Shown: positions 12,015 to 24,750, counted from the first letter of the stretch. The stretch: 64,000 nt of DNA from Lota lota (GCA_026745465.1 JACYXH010000205.1:1475501-1539500); one strand, 5' to 3'. The notes: generated from the sequence alone by a model not told the origin. A program made the numbers and translations.

Positions 12015-12320
12015 ATCTCAAGAATCTTAGATTTATATCTAAAGTCTGATGGCAGACGAGCGCATAACAGGGTTCTTCACTTTGATTCCTTTCATATTTG
12101 TTTTCGACCAATCAGTATTGCTGGAGGCAGGTATCTGTGCCTAACAAAGTCGACCAGCAGAAGTAAACCGTAAAAATGTGTCTGTAAAGGTATCAAATTA
12201 ACTCCATGTAGTCTGGCCGCTGTAGAAATACACCTTAAAATCCCTTTCTGAGCGCTTCGGCCACTCAGAAATATAAGTTTTACTTCAGTATAATATCTCT
12301 GTAACGAGACAGGAAACATG
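12015..12320 (-). repeat. unidentified dispersed repeat, copy 1
   Basis: Aligns over about 300 bp, on the opposite strand, with 55490-55840. Shared runs include gtatttctaca, cctttacagacac, cctgcctccagcaa and ccatcagactttagatat. Both copies keep an open frame with a CIST...LH...PLQT...LLLL pattern (here 75 codons, 12092-12319). I do not recognise the family. Confidence 0.7.
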
Positions 12321-12344
12321 GCCTACCTCAAGCCCAGGCTCTTT

Positions 12345-13190
12345 GTCATGGCTTGCAGGGAGGTGAGCCCAAATGCAGAGATCAGACTCATGAAAACAGG
12401 CATACAGAAACAAATGTACAATAAACAAGGAACAGACAAACTGAGGCAGAAACTAAGGAACTTAAATTCAGGTGAACAGAATTACTAATTAGCACAGGTG
12501 ACAAACATAACACTAACGACACAAAGAAATATCAGGTAGTGAGTGGGGTTGGGGAAGGAGCGTTACATTCCCCCCTTGGAATAGGAACAGAGCTAGGCAG
12601 GTCAGGAACAGGGCTAGGCAGCTCAGGAATGGGAACAGGGCTAGCATGGTCAGGAACGGGGCTAAGCAGATCTGGAACATGAACAGAGCTAGGTCGGAAC
12701 AGGGCTAGGCAGGTCAGGAATGAGGCTAAGCAGGTCTGGAACATGAACAGAGCTAGGAAGGTCAGGAACAGGGCTAGGCAGGTCAGGAACGGGAACAGAA
12801 ACAGGGCTAGGCAGGTCAGGAACGGGAACAGGGCTAGGAAGGTCAGGAACGGGAACAGGGCTAGGAAGGTCAGGAACGGGCCTAAGCAGGTCTGGAACAT
12901 GAACAGAACTAGGTCGGTCAAGAATATGGCTAGGCAGCTGGGGAGCAAGTTCTGCAATCCTCTCCATGATACAGTCAATGAGGTGGTCCTGACGCTCAAA
13001 GGTACATTGATAATGGCAAAATCTCTGCTGGGTTCATTATGCAATTGCAGAGGTCAGACTTGTGAAAACAGACAGAAAATGACAAACTGGGGCATGAGCT
13101 AAGGAACTCAAACAGTGGCGCACAGGTTGACGGAACTACTGAGGCAAAAATAACACTAACGACACAGGGCAGGATCGTTACACGCTGTGC
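12345..13190. repeat. composite repeat with internal minisatellite
   Basis: Two diverged flanks of about 150 bp (12350-12540 and 13040-13180) share gaaaacag, gacaaact, ctaaggaact and aacactaacgacaca in the same order. They enclose an array of roughly 30-bp units at 12585-12925. The layout resembles fish repeats I know only loosely, so no family name is given. Confidence 0.6.
12585..12925. repeat. minisatellite, about 30-bp units
   Basis: Repeats of gggctaggcaggtcaggaac plus variable gggaaca spacers, about a dozen copies, imperfect. Open frames on both strands here are products of the repeat. Confidence 0.85.
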
Positions 13191-13474
13191 CATCTGCCAC
13201 AAAAGGGGAGCTTTAACTAGATATGTTCACCCCAAATCTTGATGGCCCAGAGATGGCATGACAAATCAATGGTGTGTAACAGATCCCAGTAGGACAGTCA
13301 TCAGAATCTTTGTGCGACCTGCTGTGAGACAGATTCTCCATGAGATACTTCCCTCTTTAGCCAATCCTACCCTCCCTTGTGCAAGCTGTTCGTGAGAAGA
13401 GCAGGGTTGTCTGGGCAGAGCCAGCGCACGCGATACTAAGGCTGTGACAATAACCTCCCTAGCAGCTCCTTTTA

Positions 13475-13511
<37 letters not shown>

Positions 13512-13675
13512 GTTGCGTACAAACACACACACGGTTTCACCCACATACACACACACAGACACACACAAACCCGCACACACACCTACACTGACACACCTGC
13601 ACATACACACACACACATACACACACACTCACACACACTCTCTCTCACACACACACACACACCACACACACACTG
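13475..13675. repeat. CA-rich cryptic microsatellite, copy 1
   Basis: (AC)n followed by irregular CA-rich DNA. Bases 13490-13620 are nearly identical to 15035-15150. Confidence 0.9.
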
Positions 13676-13679
13676 GACA

Positions 13680-14415
13680 GAAGGGGAACACTTTTATAAA
13701 TAATTTTTCAAAGGTTTCGGGACATGCCTTTGTGTGGTACGGCAGACAGGAAATGCATAAGGCCCACCACTGAACTCTCTTGGACTGAAATCAGGTGGAG
13801 TTTGGTTCTATAGTCCCTTATCACAATTTCAGTCTCAAAGGGCTTCACAGGCCCACATTCAGTTGATGGCAAAAAATGAAAATTTTGACAAAGAGGTGAC
13901 ATCCTATGTAACTATAGACCTCAGGAACCAGTACTTGTTCATCACTGGCAGCAGCATATACTTGCCAAATCGTTTGGTTATGGTTCTGTAGTACATTTGA
14001 GCATTTAATCTTTTTAGGGTTAGGCCTGCTTCAAGGAAAATATTAGACTACCTCTTATACCAATCAAATAATAATTTAAATTGGTTTGCATTTATTTAAA
14101 GTATTTGTGCAGACATAATTAAAATGGAAATAATTGTAGTGTGCATAATTTAAATGAGAAGTATTTGTGTGTGCATAATTTCTTTACTTTGGAGATGATA
14201 ATCTCAACTTCATATTTTTTTTTAACAACATACATTGTTGATTAATACTGTTCATTGCAATTCTTAAAAAATAAGGTTTTGATTGAACCCATTAACTAAT
14301 GGGCCAAAGTTATTTGTCAGAGGAAGAGAGAAAAATTTGAATAAACAAGGGTTTGCATTTCCAACAGGGGACTTGTACATGACATTCTTAGTTTTATCAA
14401 GATGTGTTCCTTTGC
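13680..14415. other. intergenic, nothing recognised
   Basis: AT-rich; no exon or repeat family seen. Confidence 0.5.
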
Positions 14416-14512
14416 ATGCATGCTTGCATCATTGCATGTGTGCGTGCATCGTTGCATGTGTGCGTGTATCGTTGCATGTGTGCGTGTATCGTTGCATGTG
14501 TGCGTGCATCGG
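14416..14512. repeat. 20-bp minisatellite
   Basis: Four to five copies of gttgcatgtgtgcgtgtatc with C/T variation. Confidence 0.85.
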
Positions 14513-14676
14513 CCAGGTGTGCGTGCCGAGCGGTGAGATGATAGTTCCGTTGCGTGTCACTCCGTTTCTGATCTGGCCAGTCTCGTTTGGTGTGTTCAGG
14601 GTTTAGCACGACACATCCTCCATTACCTGGTTACTTAAGAGGAATGTAAACTACAAGGAATGTCATAAGCCAGGCC

Positions 14677-14679
<3 letters not shown>

Positions 14680-14709
<30 letters not shown>
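14680..14709. repeat. (GA)n microsatellite
   Basis: 15 units. Confidence 0.97.
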
Positions 14710-14713
<4 letters not shown>

Positions 14714-15003
14714 CAAGCAGTGCACACACTTTTATGAATGGCCTTCTATCATACCATTCATAAATCCACCAAGTAAAACGTGTTTTCTTAGATCTATCTT
14801 CTAAATAATAAATCCATGGTTTTGCTTTTTTATAAAAAAAAAGAAACTTGCAGATGCAAAAATACACTATACCTATCATCAAACGAGAATTTAGTTTTTT
14901 CCTTTTTCATGCCAGGGTTATACAACGCTGACATACAACATGCATGCCCCCACCCACACATTTAAATTGACACTCGATCCAAAACCAAAACCAAGTGTAG
15001 ACA

Positions 15004-15137
15004 TGTGCACACACTCACACACACCTGCACACACATACACACACATGGTTGCGTGCAAACACACACACGGTTTCACCCACATACACACACACACAGACAC
15101 ACACAAACCTGCACACACACCTACACTGACACACCTC

Positions 15138-15206
<69 letters not shown>
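15004..15206. repeat. CA-rich cryptic microsatellite, copy 2
   Basis: Same irregular CA-rich block as 13490-13620, followed by a longer pure (CA)n tail. Confidence 0.9.
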
Positions 15207-15211
<5 letters not shown>

Positions 15212-15430
15212 AGGCCCGGTTCCTTTGCATTTGGAAGTGTATCTTTGTCCTGTCTATGGAAGCCAATCTAAACAGGGAGAGGAAGCGTGTGTTCCTTTGG
15301 CTGCTAAATGTTATCCCAAGCTGTCAGGGCACATCAAAGCGGAGCTGAGACACCAGTAATCCAGTCTGACGGGTCTGCCTCTCACCTCCTCCACAAAGCA
15401 CCAAGACCCACAACAACAGCGTCTCTCCTT

Positions 15431-15502
15431 TTCTTCTTCTTCTTCTTCTTCTTCTTCTTCTTCTTCTTCTTCTTCTTCTTCTTCTTCTTCTTCTTCTTCT
15501 TC
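15431..15502. repeat. (TTC)n microsatellite
   Basis: About 24 TTC units; polypurine on the other strand. Confidence 0.97.
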
Positions 15503-18500
15503 ATTTCTCAAGTCAGAGAAACATAACAATACCACCCTGGGAGTGTTTTCGCATCAGGTCTACCTCTAAAAACACAACTTTAGTTGAACCTATGATGCAA
15601 CAAGGGCTGTAACCCTAGAACACAATGTCTGAATATCATCAAGGTGTCCTTTTTGTTTTACCCTGCTGCAGGGAAGGGGTAATTTGCAGAGTGTTTTGTG
15701 TTCTTTCCATCGGTCTCATTAACGGTGGGTCACCACACATGGGCGGCTGACTGTGCTTTGACCACGGTCTAATAACTCAGGAGGGTTGTTCAAAAAAGCT
15801 TAGAAGGTCTTATGTCTCGGTCAGGTCTTTTGGAGGGAACTGGAGCCCAACTATTGTGAGAGGAGTTGTATGTGTGTGTGTTGGGGGGTGTGTGTATATG
15901 TGTGTTGAGGTGTGTTTATGTGTGTGTGTGTGTGTGTGTGTGTGTCCAGATAGAGAGAATAGAGGAAACACAAGTCTAATTGGAGTAAAGACTATTCGAG
16001 TTAGTAGAGCATCTCTGTCTTTGTGCCGTCATCTGCCTGACCCACCGAAACAGTAGCCAGGATGACCTCAATTAGACAAAAAAGCCGAAAACAACTGCAA
16101 GCATAACGCTGGACACAGTTATTAAATAACAATTTGGGGAAGTTATCCTATATAGAAATATATACATTTCACTTCTATATATATTTTAGAACTAAAGGTC
16201 AGACATTTATTTGCCCTCATTCTTTTATATTTGTAGGGAGAGGTCCATCAGCCTTATCAACCTGGCATGCCTTAGGTTGAACTCATCTTGTGACATTGTG
16301 TTAATGTTGTGGCAACACCATGAGAATGTGTCACGCTTCAAAGATTTGTCTCCAAGATCTTGAGGTCCGTTAAGGGCGTGTGTGTGTGTGTGTTTGTGTG
16401 TGGTTGCGTGTGTGTGTGCGCTCAGGCCAAACGACAACATTTACAAAGCCACACTCTCTTTCATTTCATCAACAAACACACATACAGACACACACATCAA
16501 AATGTTGTCTGTAAGTATATCCGTCTATATAATTTAGAGCTCAACTCTTGTCAGGTACTAATGGGAGGTTTTCTATGAATTTTCCGCTAGATGTACAAGC
16601 CAGAGAGTTAAAGGTCATATATGACACAACACATACAGAACAAAATGGATTGTGGTGCATTGTGGTATTTCTTAATGAACGCGGTGCTATCTTCAGAAGT
16701 CATCAAACCTACATGAGAATCTGCAGGAAATCCTACTTATTTATCAAGGTTAGGATTATATATCAATGTATTTGACATTCATAATGTTATTATTTCATGA
16801 ATGTTATCATCATAAATTCCTAATTCGATTATTAACATAATTCATTCATAGCTAAGTTCATTCAAGAAGGATCTTTGACTTTCACATTCTGTTCTGCTCA
16901 TAATGTTTTGCTCTACTCTTATTGCCCATAGCATTTCTTTATTAAAGCAATAATAAGGAAAAGAAATGTAGGAACAATATGGTCAACGAAATAAACGTAA
17001 TATGTGTCCCTATACAAAAAAATTATAATCAGTGCTACTGCACTGTGATTTAATGTACAGCCTTGAGAAAGTACCTGAACAGTGAATACCGCATCAGCGG
17101 CCACTAGCTTAGAGGAAATGCCAGTCCCCTCGGGGAACAATATGCTGGAAACACACAGCACTACGCCGGGACACGCCGACAGTTGGGGAGTGGGGAGGCG
17201 GTCACAGGGGAGGCATGCATGCCAATTTTGTCTTCCTCCTGCATCTCCTGACCATGACAAAAGGTGACATACTTATTTACTGCATCCCCCCATAGTCCAG
17301 TCAATCAAAAAAAATTAAAAGGGCCCAAACCAGGAGTAATTGTAATAGTATTGTTTCATAGTTGTTATTGGTTCTTATAACCTCCTGGATCATATATTAA
17401 AAGTATACCTTCATGGATTTAGTGGAACATACTTTTTTCAAGCTCAAAAGCAAAGTGTTGAGGTTTTAGAGTTACGTGGTATGGTAAAATGGTTGTAATA
17501 TTGGAGGAGCTATGTTCACCTATCCAACGTATGTGGTGTGTTGTTAAGTTTTTGGGGTCAATTTTTTCCATACAACCCTTATAATATTATGTCTTAAAGC
17601 TGTATTTCTGGAACTACTTCCCCAACATCAAATTTGTTGGCAAACATTTTTTCAAGTTTCTAATTTGATTTGTTTTTCTTATGACATAATCAATTTCATG
17701 TACAGAAAAACCTCATCAAGGCTTTTGCTAGAACCTTTATCCACAACCATATATAATTTGCACGGCTAAGATAGGCTCCCTAGCTACCTGTTACGGTGCA
17801 CGAGAGACACATTAAACAAAAACGAATCTGAATCAATTGTTGTAAGCACAGATACGTCTTCCCTTGAAGACATTATCCTGCATTGATGATATCTAAATTC
17901 AGTTTCATGTAAATCCATTCTCGCCGCATGCTGTTTACTGTTCCTCAACCACAACTTCTGCATTCCTGACAGAACGCAGTCAGAGAGGTCATCCAAAAAT
18001 ATAAAGGATGTAATAGTCACAGGATGTAAAAAGTGATTTGCATTCAAGCTTGAATGTAGGTTTCCCTTTGAATGGTTTCCAGCATTGTAATAATGCACGG
18101 GTAAAACAGTTGTAAGAAAGAAACAAGGACAGAAGAAAATGCAAATTTTCCTTTAGAGTCCTTCTGATGTGACAATATTGTGTCATAAAGAACATAGAGG
18201 GATAAAATATCGAAATATGGTCTCCGTCTTTGGTTGACCAACACTCTAGATGACGTCCAGCATCCACCAGACTGGCTTCCCAAAACAGATCATCGGGTGA
18301 CGGTGGTGGACGTTGCTTTTATACACCTTGTGTTTTCATGTGACTGGCAGAATAAGTCAGTCAGTTGAGTGCTTCACAGGACTGCAACTCAATTTGTATG
18401 GTCTGTGGTCCGGACAATAGAAAACAATTAATCAAATATGAGAAAATGGGAAACCATGCTGTGCTAAAGAAAAATAAAGAAATTACAGCTCTGCTCTGGT

Positions 18501-18700
18501 ATGGTATACAGGTATGCAAAGACTATGTTGGTTTTTGTTCCAATTCCTTTCCATGTGACCATGTCCCTTCGTGATTGGAAAGTGAGTGTGTGAAAGTGAG
18601 GGTTGAGACAGACAAGTTTACAGTCAGAGAGAGAGGCGGATTCACGTTGGACTCATTACAACTCATCATTGCTGTGGATCACTGCTAGCTCCTCTCTGCA
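15503..18700. other. intergenic, nothing recognised
   Basis: Contains (GT)n at 15919-15944 and a short GT run at 16379-16420. No coding-like frame or known repeat was found. Confidence 0.5.
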
Positions 18701-20060
18701 CTTCCTGGAATGCTGCTATGTCAGGAGCGCTGGAGATAAGACCCCTGGCACACTGCACCTCGCGTGACTCCAACCACCACGGACCGCGGCGACGGCGGAA
18801 GCGTCATCGCGCGGAACTGTCTGTCATCGTTACCTGCTTGTGAACACACCAAATACAGGCCTTCGGGAGGGATGGACTCACGCACGAGAGGCTAAGCTTC
18901 CCCCTGGGAGTCGTCTCACCTTTGACCTCTCACAGGAGGGAAGAGATAAACATAAGGGTGGCGACAGGGCGGGGGTGGGGAGGGGGGGCAGGTTTGGCTC
19001 CAGTGACTTTTAATAACGGACCTGTTTTGGGTGAGAAGAGCTGCACGGCCATCCTTAAGCACACACACAGAGCTGAGATTAGTCATTGGTTTTGGTTTTA
19101 AATGTAGGTTGACATAGGTTCAGTGATAGAGGAAAACATTTAATTTCGACAGCTAACCAGTAGAGCAGTTCGAAGGTTGCTCGAAGGTCCCTGTGGCACA
19201 TAAACACAAACCTACAAAGATGTCCGACTTCTATTTGAAAATGGATTTGCGTCAGATGACATCACAGCTTTGGGGGCCACATTCAGGCCACGACTTCCTC
19301 GAGGAAACGACCCTTCATTAGCAACACAAGCACAATTGAGGGCTTAGCCATTCTTTCCTAATTGATTGGTTTGAGGGACATTGCTACCCTGTTCACATAC
19401 ACACTCCCAGAAAAGTATGGAAGATAAACGATGGAAAGCAAACAGTTAATGATTATCAAAATACTTGTTAAATGTTTTTGCACAAGTATTTTTATACCCC
19501 TGATCATACCTGATCAGCATTCACATTCATGATACATATCCAGATATAACCTTTATAGTACACTCTCCTGGGTTGTCATCCACGCCCACTGTCGCTGGCA
19601 TCTTCATTCACAGCGCTGCAGTCCGCCCCATTTCATTCAAACCTTTTTAATTAGGGCCATTGACAACAATGACCATCAGCCAACGGTTTGGACTGGTGTA
19701 GAAGGGAAGGGCCTGTTTTAAAAGGGCCGCTTGGCGTGGGTTTTACTCTGAAGCGCAGTCATGCGGGCAGGACCCACCCACAGTTCCCATGCTCGTACTA
19801 CCAACCACCTACAGTTTCAATGGTTGTCCTCCAATAATAAGCATTGAAAAAAAAGAATGGTGCTGATTCTCAATTCAGCGGGGAAAATGCCCTTTTAGTG
19901 TGACAACGAAAGGACGCAGAGACGCCTTCACGGGCGGCTGCCTTCGCTCCGACCAGGGCCCCCTTAGCAGTTGGCCGCACAGAAAAAGAGAGCAGAGCTC
20001 AAGGTAGCGAGTAGGCCGGTTCCCCCTGTGAGGTCATTAGGATACGTGGAGCAACTCATT
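18701..20060. other. intergenic, CpG-rich patch and possible distal regulatory DNA
   Basis: 18779-18818 is strongly CpG-rich (accgcggcgacggcgg and gcgtcatcgcgcgg), unlike its AT-rich surroundings, and 18760-18766 is a TCGCGTG dioxin-response core. 19560-20060 is repeat-free mixed DNA. No exon recognised. An enhancer role is only a guess. Confidence 0.35.
18760..18766 (+). promoter_or_regulatory. dioxin-response-type core (TCGCGTG)
   Basis: Fits TNGCGTG, the AHR/ARNT core, and is followed by A. It is 6.6 kb upstream of cyp1b1, so relevance is uncertain. Confidence 0.25.
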
Positions 20061-21213
20061 AGCATCATTCTCTGATCATGGCCGTAAAGAGAGGGTTTTG
20101 TTCAGTTTGGGTAAAAGAAGAACAAAAACACAAAAAAACGAAAATCAAACAAAAGTCCTCTGGATTATCTTCTGTGAAGGGGGGTTGTGTAAGTCTGGTT
20201 GTGGTGGGGGTGGCCGTGGTGGATGGTGTGTGTGTGTGTGTGTGTGTTTGGTGGGTGGGGGTGTTGTTTTGGGACTGTTTTGACATTTGAAGTCAGGGGG
20301 TCAGCTGGTTGTAATGAGGCGCCACGGTTGGACCAGAGTTGGAGGGGTTTCACCCCAACGATCCACTCTGACTGGCAGCCATACCGCTCTGGCTCCCATT
20401 TGGTTAGACTATGTGTGTGTGTTTGTGTGTGTCTATTAGTGTTTGTTAGAGTATGTCTGTCTGTTAGTGGTCACACACACATACACATGCGTGCTTGATT
20501 CTGTTCGTGCACAACTCACCACTCAAGTTTTTCTTGCCAGTCAAGTGTGGTGCAGCATTCCTGTTGCTTAGTGTTTAAAAAATATTAGAAACAAACATTG
20601 AATTGAATTAATTATGATGCAACCACGATCAAACAAACCAATAAACATAAGGGTCTTAAATTGCCTGTACATGAATTTATGTATTAACGTATACAAATGT
20701 ATGCAAATGTAACATGAAAAGGATCGAAGAACGACTTCAATATTTCCTGACTTTCACATTAAGGGTACTGCAATATAATTTGTGATATATTCAACACGCC
20801 TCTGGATCTATTTCACCCCAACTTCCAGAGCCGAGTGAACCGTGTCTTGCAAAACAGTGCGCACGGTGCTGGGAGAGCGTGTCAGCGGCTTTGCCTTCAC
20901 ATTTCACCGCCATGATGAAGCACATGTGCGTGACTGCTGTGCGCCTTACGCGCAGACAGCCTCGGGGTTTGCCCCGCTGGTTCTGAACTTTACCCTCCCC
21001 GCACAAGTTGACAGTGCAGAGTTTAATGGGGTAAGTAAGTGCAGTAAAGTCAAAATAAAAAAGGCACACACTTCTTCCAAGCCCTCGCTTAGCACGTTCC
21101 ACGCTCATTTTCGAGCCGTAAATCAAAGGCATGACTCTTATTCTTAGATACCAATGACATGCAACTTCCCCGCGTGACAAGGCTGTGGTGCCATCATTCA
21201 ACTATGCTGTCTC

Positions 21214-21320
21214 GGTGTGTGTGTGCGTGTGTGTATGTGTATGTGCGCGCGCGTGTGTGTATTTGTGCGTGTACGTGTGGGTGTGTGTCGCTGTGTGTGT
21301 GTGTGTGTGTGTGTGTGTGA
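21214..21320. repeat. GT-rich cryptic microsatellite
   Basis: Irregular GT/GC run ending in a pure (GT)n. Confidence 0.9.
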
Positions 21321-21327
21321 CACGCAA
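21321..21327 (-). promoter_or_regulatory. dioxin-response-type core (TTGCGTG on minus strand)
   Basis: cacgcaa on the plus strand. About 4 kb upstream of the cyp1b1 start and 30 bp from a second core. Confidence 0.3.
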
Positions 21328-21356
21328 TGTAAACATAAGGTGTGAACAATCAGAAT

Positions 21357-21363
21357 CACGCGA
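21357..21363 (-). promoter_or_regulatory. dioxin-response-type core (TCGCGTG on minus strand)
   Basis: cacgcga on the plus strand, paired with the core at 21321. Confidence 0.3.
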
Positions 21364-21421
21364 GCGTCTGGCGAACTACGGATATGCTCTGCTGTGTCTT
21401 CACTGTTTACCTGCGACACAC

Positions 21422-21490
21422 CTCTCTCTCTCTCTCTCTCTCTCACTCTCTCTCTCACTCTCTCTCTCTCTCCCTTGCTCTCTCTCCTCA
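21422..21490. repeat. (TC)n microsatellite, interrupted
   Basis: TC units with CAC interruptions. Confidence 0.95.
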
Positions 21491-21594
21491 CACGCCATGA
21501 GCAATTGAGCTGTCAGTCACAACAAAGGGGGAAGAAGAGAGAGCTGGTTGAAACTTCCCTCAAGGGCAAAGTTATTGTAGGTCTAGAGGTGAGT

Positions 21595-21596
<2 letters not shown>

Positions 21597-21657
<61 letters not shown>
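21597..21657. repeat. (GT)n microsatellite
   Basis: About 29 GT units ending in a G-rich stretch. Confidence 0.97.
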
Positions 21658-21658
<1 letters not shown>

Positions 21659-22135
21659 TGGGGGGGTGAATTAACTGAAAAGCCAGGGAACACATATGCT
21701 TAGATCCTTCTGTTCAAAGACTTATATTGGTTGACCTTTGTCATGTTTCACATAAATACATCACAGAATATTGGACATTTCGAAAAGTTAAATATTATTA
21801 CATAATACATTATATAACTAGCCAACTTACAATAATTAAGATAGACAGTTTAACAATGTTAAATATGAACTGTTATTGGTTCAGGGGAGCACTCTTGTGA
21901 GTGCTTGTTTTCAGCATACTGGAGGAAAACTAGATTGATAGTTTTCCATTCTAGATATCCTCTAGTGTACAGAAATGTTCAACAGAAACAATACAAGTAA
22001 ATTCCTCTTCTCCTGCCTAATCCAAAACTGAAAGGGTGGTTGGGATGGGTTAACCAAGAAACAAGTGTTTCTTTGGAGGTTTTTGTGTGTTAGTTTGACG
22101 AGTGCGCGCACACACACACACCAAATGAGAAAATA

Positions 22136-22525
22136 AAAGATAAGAAAACAAGAAAAGAAGACATAGAAAGAAGAGGGAGAGGGGGAAAGAGAGAGGGAGA
22201 GGGAGAGGGAGGACGAGAGGGTGCGGGAGACAGAGAGAGAGAGCAAGAGGGAGAGGGAGTCAGAGGGAGATAAGAGGAGAGAGAGAAAGAGAGAGAGAGG
22301 GAGGGAGAGAGCGAGAATGATTGAGCGAGAGAGCAAGACCAAGAGCAATAGAGCAAGAATGAAAGCAAGAGGGAGAGGGAGACAGAGGGAGAGGGAGGAC
22401 GAGAGGGTGTGGGAGACAGAGAGAGAGAGCAAGAGAGAGAGGGAGAGGGAGTCAGAGGGAGAGAAGGGGAGAGAGAGAGAAAGAGAGAGAGAGAGAGGGA
22501 GGGAGAGAGGAAAAGGGACAGGGTG
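22136..22525. repeat. homopurine (GA/GGGA) tract with internal duplication
   Basis: Almost pure A/G on the plus strand for about 390 bp. The block starting near 22194 (gggagagggaggacgagagg) recurs near 22388 with few changes, giving a period near 190 bp. Confidence 0.9.
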
Positions 22526-24540
22526 AATGATGAGAACAAGAGGTGAGTAAGGCTGAGAAGCATAGTGTTGGAATTCTGTCCACTAGCAGGGATAAAGACA
22601 CAGTTCTCTTTCTCACAAGACCGATTTCCAGTCTCTCGTGGGAAACATGGCTGTTTGGCCAAGCCAATCACAAGTCAGGGATGGTGCTTGAGCTTTGATT
22701 CGTCTTGACACGAGTCAAAGGGGAAGAACGGATAGGTCAATGGACCAATGGCTGGCTGCAAACCACAAAATCAATGGCCAATGGAGGTGAGGGAGCTGAG
22801 GCCAGTGGGTCACGGGGCGTGTCTCGCCCAGCACAGTCATAATATTAAAATGTCACTACATGAAACTACAGTGTTATCTGTCTTAGTTGGAGGGGAGCTA
22901 TATCCAGAGGTTCAAGTTAAGGTAAGTTCCATAGTTACTGAGAAGTAACTTTAAGACTTTGAGTGAGACTAGTGTGGGGCAGTTGGAGAGTTCATTTTGG
23001 TATGTGTGTGTGGTTTACAATCTAATATCAGTAGTTATTTTAGCCTTATATATATTATCCTTACTGTATTCAAATTGGCAAATAACAAATATGGTGTAGG
23101 TCTATTGGAGCTGTGGTGTAGGCCTAATCTAAAAATGTTTTTAAAGATTAGTAACCTACACACTGTTTTCAACTGAAAACGATAAAGGCCTAATAGGCCT
23201 ACAGTCCTGGTAAAAGGCAAAGGACCAATGCAGGACACAAATAAAATGTTTAATCAATAAAAAAATGCAGCTCGTGAGACGTACAAGCAATTATATAACA
23301 GGCTATTTAACTGTTTATCATAATGACAATTGTTACTGTTATTGTTGCTTTTCTATTGTTGTTGTTGTCATACAGGCTACCAATCTACGAATTAAAAAAT
23401 TCAAGAACAATTCTATTCAAATGTGCACGATAAAAAAACTTGAATGTAAGAAAACACTAAGGTTGGGTCACAGGTCAAAAGATTAGCGTGCGCGTATCTG
23501 CCATGCGCTGTCCGTGGTACTGAAGCACGACACCCGAAACCAGGGTGCCGCGAGGCCTTATCAGATGGATCCTAAACATGGAGTATAATAATAAGAATTA
23601 TAGCTTTAATAATAGCCTACTGGCTAGTTGAACCAGCTAACGGTTATAAATAAATAAATATGCCTAGATAAACTTGGCCTAGGCCTTGCCCTGTATAACA
23701 ATAAAATAAAAGCCAGAAATGTGTTTTTTACTAATATATGATATTTTATTGAATCACTGCAAATGGAAAACAAAATATAAGCGTAATCGTCCCTTATTCT
23801 GTATTTCAAAATAGTGTTCAAATCAACAAATAAGAACAATCGTATCCCCAACATCCAGCAACTATTTGGTATTGATTTATGGAATATTCCTCTATTCCTC
23901 TCATCTATTTAGAATGTTGACAAACGTGATAGTCTCGTGATAAAACGGTTGATCGTAGATCATTAATTAAATTAGGCTTAATTAACATGGGCTATAATCT
24001 AGAGATCGCCTCCTCCTGGTGGTGTGATTAAAAAGCGCAGTCAAGACTAAACATGGGGAAAACGCTCGCTCCCTAATTGTGTGTAATTGTATAGGCATAC
24101 ATGATAAAATCGTCATAGACGGTAGGCCTACTTTTTTAACACTCCGTCTATATGTAGGCCTATGTGCATCTACGGGATAGGCCTATATATTTATATTTGA
24201 ATCTGAAGCAAAATGTAATCTATAAATCAATGTATGGATACTGACCAGTCGGCCAAGTGTTACAATTAATACAATTTAATTTAAATTAATAGTATAGGAC
24301 CATGCACAATCATGCACCGTCATGATTGTGATATACAGCAAATCATAATTAGTGTTGTTATTATTCTTGCCTAATTGTCTAAATTCCTCTATCAAGCTTG
24401 AATACATTAAATATAGGCAATGAATTTCAAGAAATGTAAATGACCCACAAAGGTCTACATGCACTTTGCACACTTGTTCTTATTTGTATTTGATTGTAGG
24501 ATACCATTGTGGTGGTTGTATCAACGACTTGTGTCTACGA
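22526..24540. other. intergenic, upstream of cyp1b1
   Basis: AT-rich with several CCAAT pentamers at 22655-22790 and one dioxin-response-type core at 23484. No exon or repeat family recognised. Confidence 0.4.
23484..23490 (+). promoter_or_regulatory. dioxin-response-type core (TAGCGTG)
   Basis: tagcgtg followed by CGCG, 1.4 kb upstream of the likely cyp1b1 promoter. CYP1 genes are classically induced by AHR/ARNT through such sites; here it is only a motif match. Confidence 0.4.
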
Positions 24541-24558
24541 GAGAGAGTGAGAGCAAGA

Positions 24559-24560
<2 letters not shown>

Positions 24561-24612
<52 letters not shown>
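24561..24612. repeat. (CA)n microsatellite
   Basis: 26 CA units about 300 bp upstream of the cyp1b1 TATA-like box. Confidence 0.97.
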
Positions 24613-24615
<3 letters not shown>

Positions 24616-24636
24616 CGTGAGATGTGAGAGAGGAGA

Positions 24637-24639
<3 letters not shown>

Positions 24640-24677
<38 letters not shown>
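24640..24677. repeat. (GA)n microsatellite
   Basis: 19 units, running into a GGGGGGG stretch. Confidence 0.97.
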
Positions 24678-24683
<6 letters not shown>

Positions 24684-24750
24684 AAGTCGCCAGACAGACT
24701 GACAGAATGAAAGGAAGAGTAAAAAAGAAAGACTGAGTATAGAGACGGTA

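Noticed and set aside
12532-13102. Long proline- or arginine-rich open frames on both strands
   Set aside because: They are generated by the roughly 30-bp minisatellite and are open in several frames at once.
20842-21147. 101-codon open frame upstream of cyp1b1
   Set aside because: No domain recognised, and the opposite strand is open over the same interval.
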